This document shows positions 32,979 to 45,805 of a DNA stretch of 64,000 nucleotides, one piece after another (the first letter of the stretch is position 1; each line of letters starts with the position of its first letter). Under the pieces are notes generated by a model. That model worked only from the letters and a program-made list of their open reading frames with translations. It did no database searches and was not told the DNA's origin. The stretch comes from Motacilla alba alba (Eukaryota > Chordata > Aves > Passeriformes > Motacillidae). The translations under genes and the position numbers were made by a program. The stretch spans positions 18,016,688 through 18,080,687 of the forward strand of contig NC_052027.1 in NCBI RefSeq assembly GCF_015832195.1, in the 5' to 3' direction.

Positions 32979-35066
32979 TGGGTGGCAGAGCTTTCCTGTT
33001 CTTTCCTTCCTGAGCCCTCCTTTCTTTTGGATCTCTCATTCCTTTCATCTCCCCTCTGTAGAAAACTTTTCCATCAGCTTTGCTGATCTATTTCTGGTCC
33101 ATTTTTAAGCTTTTTAAAGTTCTGTTCTCCTTCCACAAGGTTCTGGAAATGTCCTTTCAGATATTTTATGGGCACAAAAGTCCCCTTGGTCCCCTTTTGT
33201 GCTTCTGAGCCTTCTTTGAGGCTGTGCTGCCGGGTTCTCCCTCTCCTGGGGAGTTCCAGCTCACCTGGGTGCTCCTTTTTGGGATAAATTGATCCATTTT
33301 AGGGCTCCGTCTGCTTTTTCTGTACCAAAGGAGTCGCAGCCGTTTGCATCCTTGACTTGCAGGTCTTCAGCATCTCAGCTTCAAGCCGTGCACATTTTCT
33401 GTCCTGTGAGGGGCAGACTTTGGCCAGGGCACACGGTCAGAGTTGTGGGAGAAGAGAGCTCCATGCTTTAGACTTGTTTGCCTGTCTGCATTTGGGTTTT
33501 CTGACAGATAGGGCCTCTGTTAAAGGTAATTTAAGATGAGAACATCACAATTTGCTGTCTTGGAATAAAACCCTGCCACAAATCACATCTGCATGTTAAC
33601 AACTCTTTTGTGCTGCTTTTCAGTCTGTGCATTTCAATAAAAGGCTCAGGCAGGTTTTTGGATAGCATTGAGAGCCACGTGCTCTCTGTGAAAGCAGAAC
33701 ACCAATCTTATACCTCAACATGAATTTTTCAAGCTTATATGAACCTTTTCAATAAATATTAGGTGCTTTAAACTCAGTTTTGCTACTTAGGTGTATTAGT
33801 ACGATGTATTTTATTAATATTTCTTATTTTCTCCTTATTTGTAAGGTCAATCCTGGGTCACTTGACACTGCAATAAGGACAGATAATCTAAATACAGAGT
33901 TAAGATGTTTGTGTCTTTTTCCTCTATAAATACAGAAACTTTCTTTCTGTAAATCTGTGTAAGTCTTTCTATAATTTCTAGAAAACCATAACAGCAGAAA
34001 AAAATATTAAAAACCCAATTGTTTTTCTGTAAGCATGTGAAAAAACATTAGACAGACTCAAACCAATGGAAATGCAGGTCTCCTTTATTTTTTTTTCCTA
34101 TCAAAAGGAACACCTCTAAAACAGTTTGGAAGCAAGAACACCACATAATTCAAGTAAATGTTTCCTGACAGATGGGTCATGTTGTAAAGGGCAGAGGTTG
34201 CATTTTAAAATCCTGCTTTTCATATTTTTTTTTTTTTAAATCTGCTCAGAAATCTTGCTCTTGTAAGAAGCAAGTAGTTTTTTTGCTAGAGTTTATTCCT
34301 AGAAAAAGAACCTTTTGCATTAATTTATGCAGCACTTTTATCCCATCTCCTTTCTGTGGAGTGTAAAACGCAAAGGCAAAACTTTGGGAAATTCTGATGG
34401 TCTGATGGACTTCTCACCTGGGCCAGGGGATCCCCTGGGGCTTTAGAGAGGCCACATTGAATCTCAACAATCAACAACTCAAAAATCAACTCCGAATTTC
34501 TTCCCTCCTCTCAAAGACTTCAGGTTTTGATGAGGTCTGGCAGTTAATTCTTCTACTCCTAAAATTCCCTCCTCCCTTCAAACACCTCTGCTCCACCTGA
34601 ATTTGTCATTGTCAGATGAAAGGAACAAAAAAGAACATTAAATGCATTTAAAATTTAGTTGTTTTCATTGGGTTGTGGAGGATTGTCTCAGGATTTTTAG
34701 TCATAAACATAATTTTTTATTCAGTGTGGAAGCTTGTCAGATTTAGGGACACTTTCCAAGAGCCTGATCTAAGTTCAATCTGTCTCCTTCAGATTTTCTT
34801 CCATTGTTACAAACAATTTTTTCAGCTGGAATAAAACATATTTTTCAGCTGAAAAGTGAATTATTTTATTTGATTGTGCTGAATCTACAATGTATCTACA
34901 GGTAATTCCTTTTATGTTAATGATAATATTCTGTATTATTTGCATGCTCTGTGGTACCATTTCTGTCAACATGGAGATCAGTTCTGACAACACAAACACC
35001 AAATCAACCTCACTGCTCAAGTCAAGGAATATATTTAATTTTACCTGATTTTTCTTAATCAAGGGG

Positions 35067-35126
35067 TTTTTTTGTTTGTTTGTTTGTGTTTGGTGGGTTT
35101 GTTTTGTTTTGTTTTGTTTTTTTTTA
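35067..35126 (+). repeat. T-rich (TTTG)n/(TTTTG)n tract
   Basis: A low-complexity run of TTTG and then TTTTG units ending in a T run. Similar shorter tracts occur near 19680-19740 and 40256-40278. No function is apparent. Confidence 0.85.
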
Positions 35127-37162
35127 CTGAAGGGTCTTGGAAGTATTACTGTACAGCAGATCTTTCTAATTTTGTACAAGCTGGGCTAAATTTCAACCAT
35201 CTGAAAAGGAAATAAAATCAGTGTTTGACTGTGGCTAGACCAGGCCATGTTTCTTTTGTGAGAAATAGAAGAGGAGGTTTGCTGTTAAAAAACCAGAATA
35301 TTCATCATATTTAATTCTAAGTCATATCTAATGAAAAAAGGAGAGTGAATTCGGGTGTTACATCTGCTGAAACAGAATTACTTGCACTAGGAAACCGTTT
35401 AAAACCATCAAAAGTGAATCTGCTGATTTGGAAAAGGAATCTAAAAATCCAACACAGCCCAATTGAGATGATTAAGGTGAATCAGCAAAATTCATTAATC
35501 CTTCCCAAAACCCCCATTCTGCTGCAGGAGGAAGTCGCAGGGCTGGTTTCTGAGTTGCATTTGAGGCTGGTAATGAGCAGCTGAAGGAACTGAACTTAAA
35601 AAAGTTTCCTAATTTCTTCCTTGAGTGCTGTTAAAGTAGTTTTACTGAGGTTCTTGTGCTGAAGGTTTGGGTGGGCCAGCACTGGAAGGACATCCCTGCC
35701 AGGGCAGCCCAAACCCTTGGGAGCAGCCTTTGCCTTGCCGTTAGAAACTCAGTGTAAACTACAGACAACTGGCTAAAAACTCCCTTTATTTTAATTTTCT
35801 TCCTCTCTTGGTGGCTGTTCAGGCTCATCTTTCTTCCTTTGACTTTTGGTAGTTTTGTTATTGTTCACATGCAAGAGTAATTCTTCAGCTGGTTAACGGA
35901 TTATGATGCTCCAGTTTGTAATTGAAGTACAGAAATCAACCTGGCTGTCAATTCTCTCTAGTGAGAGGGTGATGAATAAACCAAATTAAACTTCAGTCAG
36001 AGGTGGAAGTGAAGCTGCTGAACCCCCTGGTACCTGGGTGAGGTGGAGAAGTGATGTCAGATTCCTGCCTGGTCCCTTTCTTCGTGGAGAATGGGAACAA
36101 TTCTTCCCAGATGCCTCAGGAGAGGAGGCTCTGCTGGCCAGGCTGAGTTCTTCTCTCAGTAATCTTCTCTTCTCTCAGCAATCCCAACCATTGCAATCCC
36201 AGAGTTGGGATTGCTCTGGACTGTGACTCTGGCATGTGCCCTTGGCTGTCCAGTATTTCTCCCAGGTGCTCTTTCACTGAGAAGGAGAGCTATGCCACTT
36301 TCCTTTGGTGAATATTATCTAGTTAAATTTTAATTGCATCCAACTTTGAAATAAATAATTAGCAGATGTATATAAAGTAATTCAGAATTAACAGTTCAGA
36401 ACAGAGTGGTTCTCTTAATGCTGTTTTGCTTTTGGCAGCAATAATGTACTTGCAGTTCTAGAAGCATCTCACTGCATTTCTCTGTAGGGAAGACTGATGA
36501 ATTAATATCAGGGAATTGTTTTTACTCAGTGTTCCTTAATACATTCATTTTCAAATTGAAATGCTGATAAACTCAGTTGACCCCAGTATTTTTTAATGAG
36601 TGCTCCCTATAAGAATGTTTAGTTCAGAATATTTAGAAATTGTGTTGAAAATTGTTTTAAAAAATGGTGTTAAAATTGTTTAATTTAATCTGGCAGGGTG
36701 TTGATGTGATTTTAATGCCATTGCTTTGCATTATTTAATGTCATTCATTGTTTTAGTCCTTCCTGTCACCTTCAGTATTATTCTTATTCTTCAGTATTAT
36801 TCTTTAGTATTATTCTTTTTCTTATCCTGCAGGTTTTGGTGCCTCAGGTGAAGCTCTGAGTCCTCTATCACATAACAGAATTGCTGCTTTCTCTTTCCAT
36901 TTGTTTAGTCTGGGTTCACCAAGGATGGGTTGCTCAGAAGAAAAGTTAAAAGGACAAAGATTTCTGTCGATTTATTTCCTTTCTCTTTTCCACAGAAAAA
37001 AAAAATTTTTATTATTTGTCCTTCTCCTCCATTCTGCCATGTTTCATCAGCAGGCAGTGCTTGGAAAAGCAGCTCCATCCCCTCACCTTGTCACGTCACA
37101 GCAAACTTCATTTCTTGTGGTACACCCAACCTTCCCTAAACCGGTCCTTAACATCTCTGCAG

Positions 37163-37420
37163 GGTGTGGTACTGCAACAGGAGGGGCTGAGGATGAGGGC
37201 GAGGCCGAAGCTGGCTGGATTGAAGGTGCTGCCATCCTCCTGTCTGTCATCTGCGTTGTCCTGGTCACTGCCTTCAACGACTGGAGCAAGGAGAAGCAGT
37301 TCCGGGGGCTGCAGAGCCGCATCGAGCAGGAGCAGAAGTTCACCGTGGTGCGAGGGGGACAGGTCATCCAGATCCCCGTGGCAGAGATCGTGGTTGGGGA
37401 CATTGCACAGGTCAAATACG
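37163..37420 (+). CDS. ATP2B2: PMCA2 exon: M2 and start of actuator domain
   Basis: This exon (258 bp, phase 1/1) completes the split Gly after NE. It then reads [18 protein letters not shown], an acidic extracellular loop typical of PMCA2. [19 protein letters not shown] follows as membrane segment M2. It then enters the cytosol with [40 protein letters not shown] and GDIAQVKY, the beginning of the actuator (A) domain that couples phosphorylation to Ca2+ gate movement. [14 protein letters not shown] is nearly invariant among PMCAs, and VVR plus VAEIVV separates PMCA2 from PMCA1. The acceptor is CTCTGCAG and the donor is ATACG|GTGAGT, a strong site. GC content at third positions is high compared with the previous exon. 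Confidence 0.98.
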
Positions 37421-39245
<1,825 letters not shown>

Positions 39246-39371
39246 GCACCCATGTCATGGAAGGCTCTGGGCGGATGCTGGTGACTGCTGTGGGGGTGAA
39301 TTCTCAGACTGGCATCATCTTCACTCTGCTGGGAGCTGGGGGAGAAGAGGAGGAGAAGAAAGACAAGAAAG
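39246..39371 (+). CDS. ATP2B2: PMCA2 exon: end of A domain and acidic run before splice site A
   Basis: This exon (126 bp, phase 1/1) reads [20 protein letters not shown] after a split Gly, then [20 protein letters not shown] and a final K. THVMEGSG and [12 protein letters not shown] are family-wide actuator-domain blocks. The charged EEEEKKDKK is the start of the variable cytosolic loop where PMCA isoforms are spliced (site A). The exon ends with a lone G. It can therefore join either the next constitutive exon (giving KK-AKQQDG) or any of three cassettes downstream without changing frame. The donor is AAAG|GTAAAT, weaker than consensus, which fits a regulated region. Confidence 0.98.
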
Positions 39372-41087
39372 GTAAATCTCCCAACACCAGGATGCTCCAG
39401 AGAAAGCTCCTGGGCTTTGTGCAGCCAGAGCTCTCCTCCGCTCTTGACAAATAAAGGATTTTTCAAACTGCTTTTTTTTTTTTTTTTTATGACACATTTT
39501 TATCATCACATGTCACACAGAAAAACAGCAGAAGCTGTTAACCAATAAATCCATTGGATAACAAGATGTTTTTCCAGTGTGAAACTGAACTGCAGGCTCC
39601 CAGTCCATACTGAAATGCAAGGGAATACCTGGGCATGCTCCAGTTGCTGTGGCTTCTCTACATGAATCCATGCTCACCTACAGTTTGCAAAGATTTTGTG
39701 CTTTTCTATCAATTCAGTTCTTTTCCCCCAAGGAAAAAACCCCTTGGCCATGGAAATAGCATCTGTCTTGGAGCTTCAGGAATAAAATAAAGATAAGCTG
39801 TGGCTCTTTGCTAGCCTGGATTGTTTAATGTCAGTGACTGACTTGAGAGGCATTTTAATTTCTTCAGGTGTAAAGGTCGAGCTAAGAATAGTAAAAGCCA
39901 AGAATGTAGCAGTAAATGTTAGCAGACAGTTTTACTTTCATGTCCTGCATCAGTTAATGAAATCAAGAAGCCTCTTTGGGCTTTTCACCTTATTACAGTG
40001 TGATGTCATAAGCATTTGCTAATTTATGGGCTGCACACTAAGCAGAAAAATGATTTAATGTCTGTCCTTGCCAGTTTTTCTTCATACAGTCTTGTAAATT
40101 GTTCTGCTTCCACAATTTCATTCCAAGTCTGTCCTAAGAATAGTTGTCTTTCAGACATGATTAAGGGCCAATTAATACAGGTTTTTCAGACATTTCTGCT
40201 CTTTCTAGTGGTTTTTACTATTAGTAAAAAACCAGTTAAAGCTTTAATGAACTTTTTTGTTTGTTTGTTTGTTTGTTTCCATCATTTTCTATGAAGCTGC
40301 AGATAGGAAGGCCAAATTCAAATGGTTTTCAGGACCTGTGATTTCCATTTCTGAGTATGTTCAACAAGTGTCTGCTTTTGACTCCCTGCTGCTTAGAGAA
40401 AATCCCTTTTTACTAAATGAAACGTTTACCATTTCATTTCTGCACAGAAATGCACAATAGCTGCCAGGCATGGGGGGCTCCAGGAGATTTAAAAGGAGAA
40501 AAGACTGAAACTTCACAAAGCAAAACTCTTTTATGCCAGCCCAGTTTTGAGCAGCACCTTGGAGTTTGCTCTTGCTGTCCTTCAGGGCCTTTGTGTGGTC
40601 TGGAGGAGAGGAGGAGCAGCTTCACCCCTGTGTGATGTGAGAGCTCCCTGGGCTGGGTTTAACTGGGCTGGCCTCCCTAGGCTCTGCTCAGGACACTGGT
40701 GGCTGGCTCAGATTTCACAGGGAAGAGCCTGGAAAGGCAGGAGAACACAAATCAGGGAGTTTTCCCCACCTTGTTGCTGTAATTTACCCAGAGACAGAGA
40801 TTCTTAGAGAGGTGTGTTAGAATTTGGATGCAGACACAGAATTTAACTGAACATGGCTCTGTGGAAACAGCTATAATATAAAAAAAATCCACAATATAGA
40901 GAATTCCTCCACATTTTCTGATGCAGCTTTGTGCTCGTGCCTGAACAGAGCTGGTGGCAGATGGAGGCACCAACTCAAATGAAAACCTCTGGAACATAAA
41001 CCTGCAGTTCTCAGAAATCCTGCCCCTTTCAGTCTGTGTGGGTGTGTGCTTTTATTGTTCACTAACACTTTAAAAATCACCATGCAG
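39372..41087. other. Intron (1,716 bp) before first cassette exon
   Basis: Intronic sequence with a T-run at 39472-39488 and a (TTTG)n tract at about 40256-40278. The 3' end has CACTAAC (about 41059-41065), a good branch-point-like sequence 23-29 nt before the acceptor. The tract between them is purine-rich rather than pyrimidine-rich, so the acceptor looks weak. Confidence 0.75.
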
Positions 41088-41120
41088 GTGTGAAACAGGA
41101 GGAGGAACAGCAGCTTCCAG
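41088..41120 (+). CDS. ATP2B2: PMCA2 alternative exon, site A cassette 1 (33 bp)
   Basis: This exactly 33-bp exon has phase 1 on both sides. It reads GVKQEEEQQLP when joined to KK-G from 39371 and lies between CATGCAG and CAG|GTAGAG. Its size, position and the GVK...QLP ends match the first of the three mammalian PMCA2 site A exons (33, 60 and 42 bp). Including all three gives the w form, which is known to favour apical targeting in polarised cells and hair-cell bundles. The middle residues are more acidic and glutamine-rich than the mammalian GDGL that I recall. The weak acceptor (purine-rich) and non-consensus donor fit a cassette. No TGCATG was seen within 300 nt downstream. It is too short for standard ORF calling. 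Confidence 0.9.
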
Positions 41121-42685
41121 GTAGAGTAAGAATTGTACCCCATCCAATGATGCAAATCAGGGGGGAACTGCTGATTGAAATAATCGTCTTTGAATCAGTC
41201 AAGTTGAAATTAAAAAATGATTTCAAATCAACAAGATTGCTGGTGCCAAATCTTTTGGTGAGCAGGCATTGTTGGTGTTGCAAATCTTCCCGTTCAGCTG
41301 GAATAATCAGCTGTTCTCCAGAAGTAATTTGCAAAGTATTTAATGTGGAAGAGTTGATTTGCTGTTAGCAGCTCCTCACGCTGTGCTGGTTGGAGTGAGG
41401 ATCCAAACGGAATAAAGAGCAAGCACGAGTCACCAAAACAGTTTAAGTCGTTGCCACCACAGTAATCAAATTTGCAATTGAAATTTTCCTGAATGCAGTA
41501 GCACAGGGTGTGTTTTTAAATCCTGGGAGCTGTTTATTTTCTTCTCCCAAATTGCCATTTGTAAATAAAATCAGCCCATTCTTCTGCAGTACCAACCCAG
41601 TACAGCACGATGTAATCCCTGTGGGGCAAGGACTGGAGCAGTTTGAGAGCCTCAGTCAGGATCCATGGGAGGACTTGGTTCTGTTGTGAGCAATTACCCA
41701 CCAGAAACAAAATAAATTTTAGCTATTATTTGCAGAGACTAATTTTATTGAACTTCACTATAAAAACCATAGTAAAATGATAAAACCTTCTTCAAGCTTT
41801 TCAATTTCCTGTTAGGAAAAATTTCTCGTCCAGTTTTTTTCTAATATGTGGATAATAACTGAAAAGAAGAAGAGATTTTCTTTTTTGATTCTTTCTTCAT
41901 GTCATCACAAACCAGGAAATGTCTCATGCCCATTATCTAGATTTAAAATAACCCCTTATTCTCCTGAAGACTAAATTTGCCTTTTCCACATAAAATATAG
42001 GAAAATTTCATGTTTCTATGAAGATCAATAAGCATTTTACCTGGGTGATGGCAGGACATGGATTGAGCCCTGTTAGACTGGGATGCATCAGTGATGATAA
42101 ATCATAATGTGAAAAATTATCTAAAACATAAAATGTTTACCTCTGTACTGTGTAGAAGTATGTACAGATGTAGATATTATGCATTCTTAAATGCAAATTT
42201 TAAAGCTACACAAGTACTGTGTAAATTAACTCCAAAGGAAACATTTCAACCACTTTAAAAATGCATAAATTACATTAAAGTACAAAAAATAAGACATAAA
42301 AGGACTATAGCAATGTACACAGGACCAGTTCTCACCAACTCCTTGAACTTTGCTAAATGTGTTTCATATTTATTTATCTTTTGTTATTATTATTGTTATT
42401 ATTATTATTGTTATTATTATTTGATTTTCGGCTTACTTTGTGACACCTTCCCAATGCCACATTGCTTTGGAAATTTGTGTTAATTAATTTCAAACTCTTT
42501 GATTTTGGGAGCAAACAAAGTCACAAAAGCTTTTCTCTCTGTCACGTGCATTCGTTCGCGTTGCTGTTATTATTTATTTATCGTTTGCTGTTTTGTTTTT
42601 GTGCTTTTTTGTTGATTTTATTTTTTTTTTTTTATCCATTATTGCTCAGTAGATTCTTCCCATCCCTCCTCCCACCCTCCTCCAG
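41121..42685. other. Intron (1,565 bp) between cassettes 1 and 2
   Basis: Intronic, with an ATT/GTT trinucleotide run at 42382-42420. A long C/T-rich tract (about 42650-42685) forms a strong polypyrimidine tract for the next cassette. Nothing else was seen. Confidence 0.8.
42382..42420 (+). repeat. (TTA/TTG)n trinucleotide repeat
   Basis: An interrupted run of TTA and TTG triplets inside the intron between cassettes 1 and 2, about 270 nt upstream of cassette 2. Confidence 0.9.
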
Positions 42686-42745
42686 CCACAGATGGTGCAG
42701 CAGGTGCAAATGCCACTGATAATGCAAATGCCAGCTTAGTCAATG
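42686..42745 (+). CDS. ATP2B2: PMCA2 alternative exon, site A cassette 2 (60 bp)
   Basis: This exactly 60-bp exon has phase 1/1. It lies between a strong C/T-rich acceptor ending CCTCCTCCAG and a good donor ATG|GTACGT. It reads ATDGAAGANATDNANASLVN plus a split Gly: small, alanine- and asparagine-rich residues, hydrophilic and probably unstructured. Length, order and the ending ANASLVNG match the middle exon of the mammalian PMCA2 w insert. Its splice sites look much stronger than those of cassette 1. Inclusion with cassette 1 alone would be the y form. Confidence 0.93.
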
Positions 42746-43884
42746 GTACGTCACAACCCCCGGCTTGTCTGATTTGATGGATTTCTCTCCTGACTGTGTC
42801 AAATTCCCTCTCCCCTCGCTGACCTGCACAGATGTTGTGTTTGTGTGACTGCACTCTGAGAGATCCTGCTCCACACGCTCTGCAGGAGCTTGGCAGAGGG
42901 GCCACAGGGATGCTGCAGCTTCATTCCCCCCGAATTCAGCCTGGCAGAGTTTGAAATCGTGATTTATTTGCCATTCAAACTGCAGTTAAAAGAAGCAGTT
43001 ACGTCAGGCCAGTTTCAAAACTTTTGGGCAGATTCAACTGATGTTTTATTATAAAGTTTCATTATTCAGCATAGATCTGGAGAAGAGCACCATGAGAAAG
43101 GGATTCTCTCTGCTTCTCCTCTTTTTCACTCGTAACTCCTCACACAGTTCTGAGAGAAGGCTGGGATCAGGGCTCTGCCTCCATTTCAACCAACACTGTC
43201 TTAGGAACAACTTTTGCTATTTTCAGCAGAGGGATTGAGAAGCTTTGTGGATATTTGTGTGAGCCCTCAGTGACTTTCTCCTGAGCCTGCCTGTGTCAAC
43301 TAAACCCAAACCAAACCATTCCTGCAGCCAGTGTTGACTGTGTCCCAGTACAGATTCCTGACCCCGCTTGTTAGCAGGCAGATATTTCAGTGTCTCTCCT
43401 AGCAGTCAGATTCCAGTGTTAAACTGGATTGAATGGGTCAATATTAGTGTAGGCATCAGCTGTATTTTGCTGCTAATCAGATACATGAGCCTTTATTTGT
43501 CAAGCAACCTTTCCTTCTTGTGCAGAGACAAAAATACTGAGTAAAGTAATTCTACTTTTCATCATGTTGGTGAAAGAAGTCTTTTTTCCATGCTGGTTGC
43601 ATTTCACATGTGAAATGGGAGTTTCTGACAGCAATATCAAGTGCTAAACAAGGAACAGGATTCACTGCTGTAGGATCTTATTTAAAACAGTGACACAGGA
43701 AATCTTTAGGCCTATTTTCAAATAATTTGAAAGAAACATATAACCAGATTTAAAACTCATTCTGGAAAACTAGGATTTACAATCCCTACATCTCCTTGCA
43801 TGGCAGGGACCTCCACCATCCTGGTTCCAGATTCCTTAGAGACCAAGAACCAGGGAATGAATTGTAAGTCTTTTATTCTCCATT

Positions 43885-44075
43885 GCTGTGAGGGTGCTGT
43901 GAGGTCCTGACACAGAGAAGCTGTGGCTGCCCCTGGATCCCTGGCAGTGCCCAGGCTGGACAGGGCTGAAGAACCCTGGGACAGTGGAAGGTGTCCCTGC
44001 CATGAAAGGGTGGCACTGGATGGGCTGTAGGGTTTGTTCCAAACCATTCTGTGATGATTCTGTGATAATTCCACT
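43885..44075 (+). mobile_element. CR1-type LINE 3' fragment
   Basis: The blocks AGAAGCTGTGGCTGCCCCTG, GATCCCTGGCAGTG, CCTGGGACAGTGGAAGGTGT, GGTGGCACTGGATGGGCT and the end ATTCTGTGATGATTCTGTGA are the usual order in short CR1 3' ends abundant in bird genomes. They include the family's terminal ATTCTRTGA-type repeat. Orientation is the same as the host gene. The minus-strand open frames over it are antisense shadows. Confidence 0.87.
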
Positions 44076-45415
44076 TTAGTGAGTGCAAAACAAACAAACT
44101 CCCCTGCAGTCCCCCTGGCTGCTCAGCACTCCTGCTCATCCCTGCCAGCTCTAGAGGAGGGTTGGGAGCAGAGTTCAGCCCCTCTTTGCTGGTGCTCAGC
44201 AGGTGCAGAACGAGCCCTGGGCTCTGCTCAGAGCTGGTAAATCCCTGTTGTGTTTGGGCTTAATGCTGAGCTTAATGAGGAAATTGAGTTCCAGGGGATA
44301 TTAGATCAGTGTCGGAATTAGGGATGTGATTTTCCATCATCCTCTCTCCAGTCAGGAACAACAGTTACTGCCCATGTTTATCCTGCAGCTGAGAGATACA
44401 AGCTCAGGCCTTTGCAGTGTGGAGGGAATTTTTTTGTGCAGTTAAGGATGTTTTGGATTTTAGTTCCTCTGAGATGAGGCAGGTCAATAATTCTGCTGGT
44501 CTTTGATCAGCAGAACAAGGGCAGGAGAGGCTTTCCCCAGTTCAACAGCTCAGAGAACTCAGACAGGCAAACATAGGTCTGAGTGCTTTGGAATTATCTG
44601 GGAAATGGGCAACGCCAGATTTCTGGTAATTTCTCAGTTAGCACTGCTGATGAATGCTGTACTGAAATTAAATACTGCATATATATGAAATACTGCTATA
44701 CTGAAGTGAAATACTGAAAATATAGATATGGTTTGGAGGGGAGAAAGGAAAGAGAGGATAAGTTACAAAGCAAGGACCCCAAATTCATCTGCATATTCCG
44801 CTGGTCTGGATGAAATTAATATTTTTTTAAAGTCAGAAAATTCTTCCTGAGGTGTGACTGGAAACTAGAATTTTACCTACAGTCTTTGTAGGTATAATAG
44901 TCTTTTTACCTATAGTCTTTGGGTAGAAAGTATCTGAAAGTAAGAATTAATAATTATGTACTTGAATAAATAGCAAGCTCAGGAAATGTTGTTGCTTGAA
45001 AAATCAACCAATTCCATTTCAGATAAAATATTTTCATTCTTAGTTGTCAATAAACAATTGACACAAAAGAAAGAGTTTGTTGTCAGCCTGTGAGCCTGTA
45101 GTGAGAAATTAATTTACTTTGTGACCCAGCCTGTGCATTATGTGCTGTACCAGAGGAACTCTTATAAATTCCTATAAATGTTGAATTTTAGGAGTTGAGA
45201 TCAAAATAGAGAATTGTTGCTGATCTCATTGTCAGAACTATGGACAATACAGTTCATTTTTTGAAAGGTTGCAAGTTAAGGCCATAAACAGAGAAGAAAA
45301 TTTTGAAGAAATGTAATAATTCAGGAAAACTCATCTCATTCCAAGGTATTATATTTAGTAAAGGTAACTTAAAAATGAAAATCAAGGAAGCAGCAATCAC
45401 TGTTTACAGCTTGTT

Positions 45416-45479
45416 TACCCCAAATTTGATTTCCTTCCAGTAGCTCAAATTACCCCAAATTTGATTTCCTTGCAGAAGA
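45416..45479 (+). repeat. 34-bp tandem duplication with splice-acceptor-like ends
   Basis: TACCCCAAATTTGATTTCCT is followed by TCCAG in the first copy and TGCAG in the second. The copies start about 34 bp apart and are separated by TAGCTCAAAT. Each copy looks like a 3' splice site, but no donor-bounded open exon follows. Confidence 0.85.
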
Positions 45480-45742
45480 GCACTGCCACCTTCCTAAATC
45501 AGGACTTCCAGGGTGGGTTGTTGGAGTTCTTTTGGCATTTGTAAACTAGAGAATTTGCTACTTAAATGTGTGTTAAGAAAATATAGAAAAGGTATAGAAA
45601 TGGCTAACCAGAGTCAGAGTAATCTCTGCTGGAATATTTTACATCTACAGCTAATTCCAGTGTAGGTACTGAGCTACTTCTGCTCCTGCAAAGCAATTTG
45701 CCATTTGAACTCTTTTAAAAATATTATTTTTCTAGTATAAAT

Positions 45743-45805
45743 ACATTTATGATTTATAACTTATAATTTATAACTTATAATTTGTAATTTATAATTTATA
45801 TTTCT
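45743..45805 (+). repeat. AT-rich TTATAA/TTATAATTTA repeat
   Basis: Imperfect repeats of TTATAATTTATAACTTATAA-like units. Low-complexity, with no function inferred. Confidence 0.85.

Larger units (their letters stand above)
31106..37162. other. Large intron (last part), no gene seen
   Basis: Unique intronic sequence with an 81-bp tandem duplication (32817-32978), a (TTTG/TTTTG)n tract at about 35067-35126 and a triple TTCAGTATTATTCTT-like repeat at about 36772-36822. An ATG at 36901 opens a frame that runs without a stop into the exon at 37163. The intronic part of that frame has no recognisable protein character. Confidence 0.6.
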
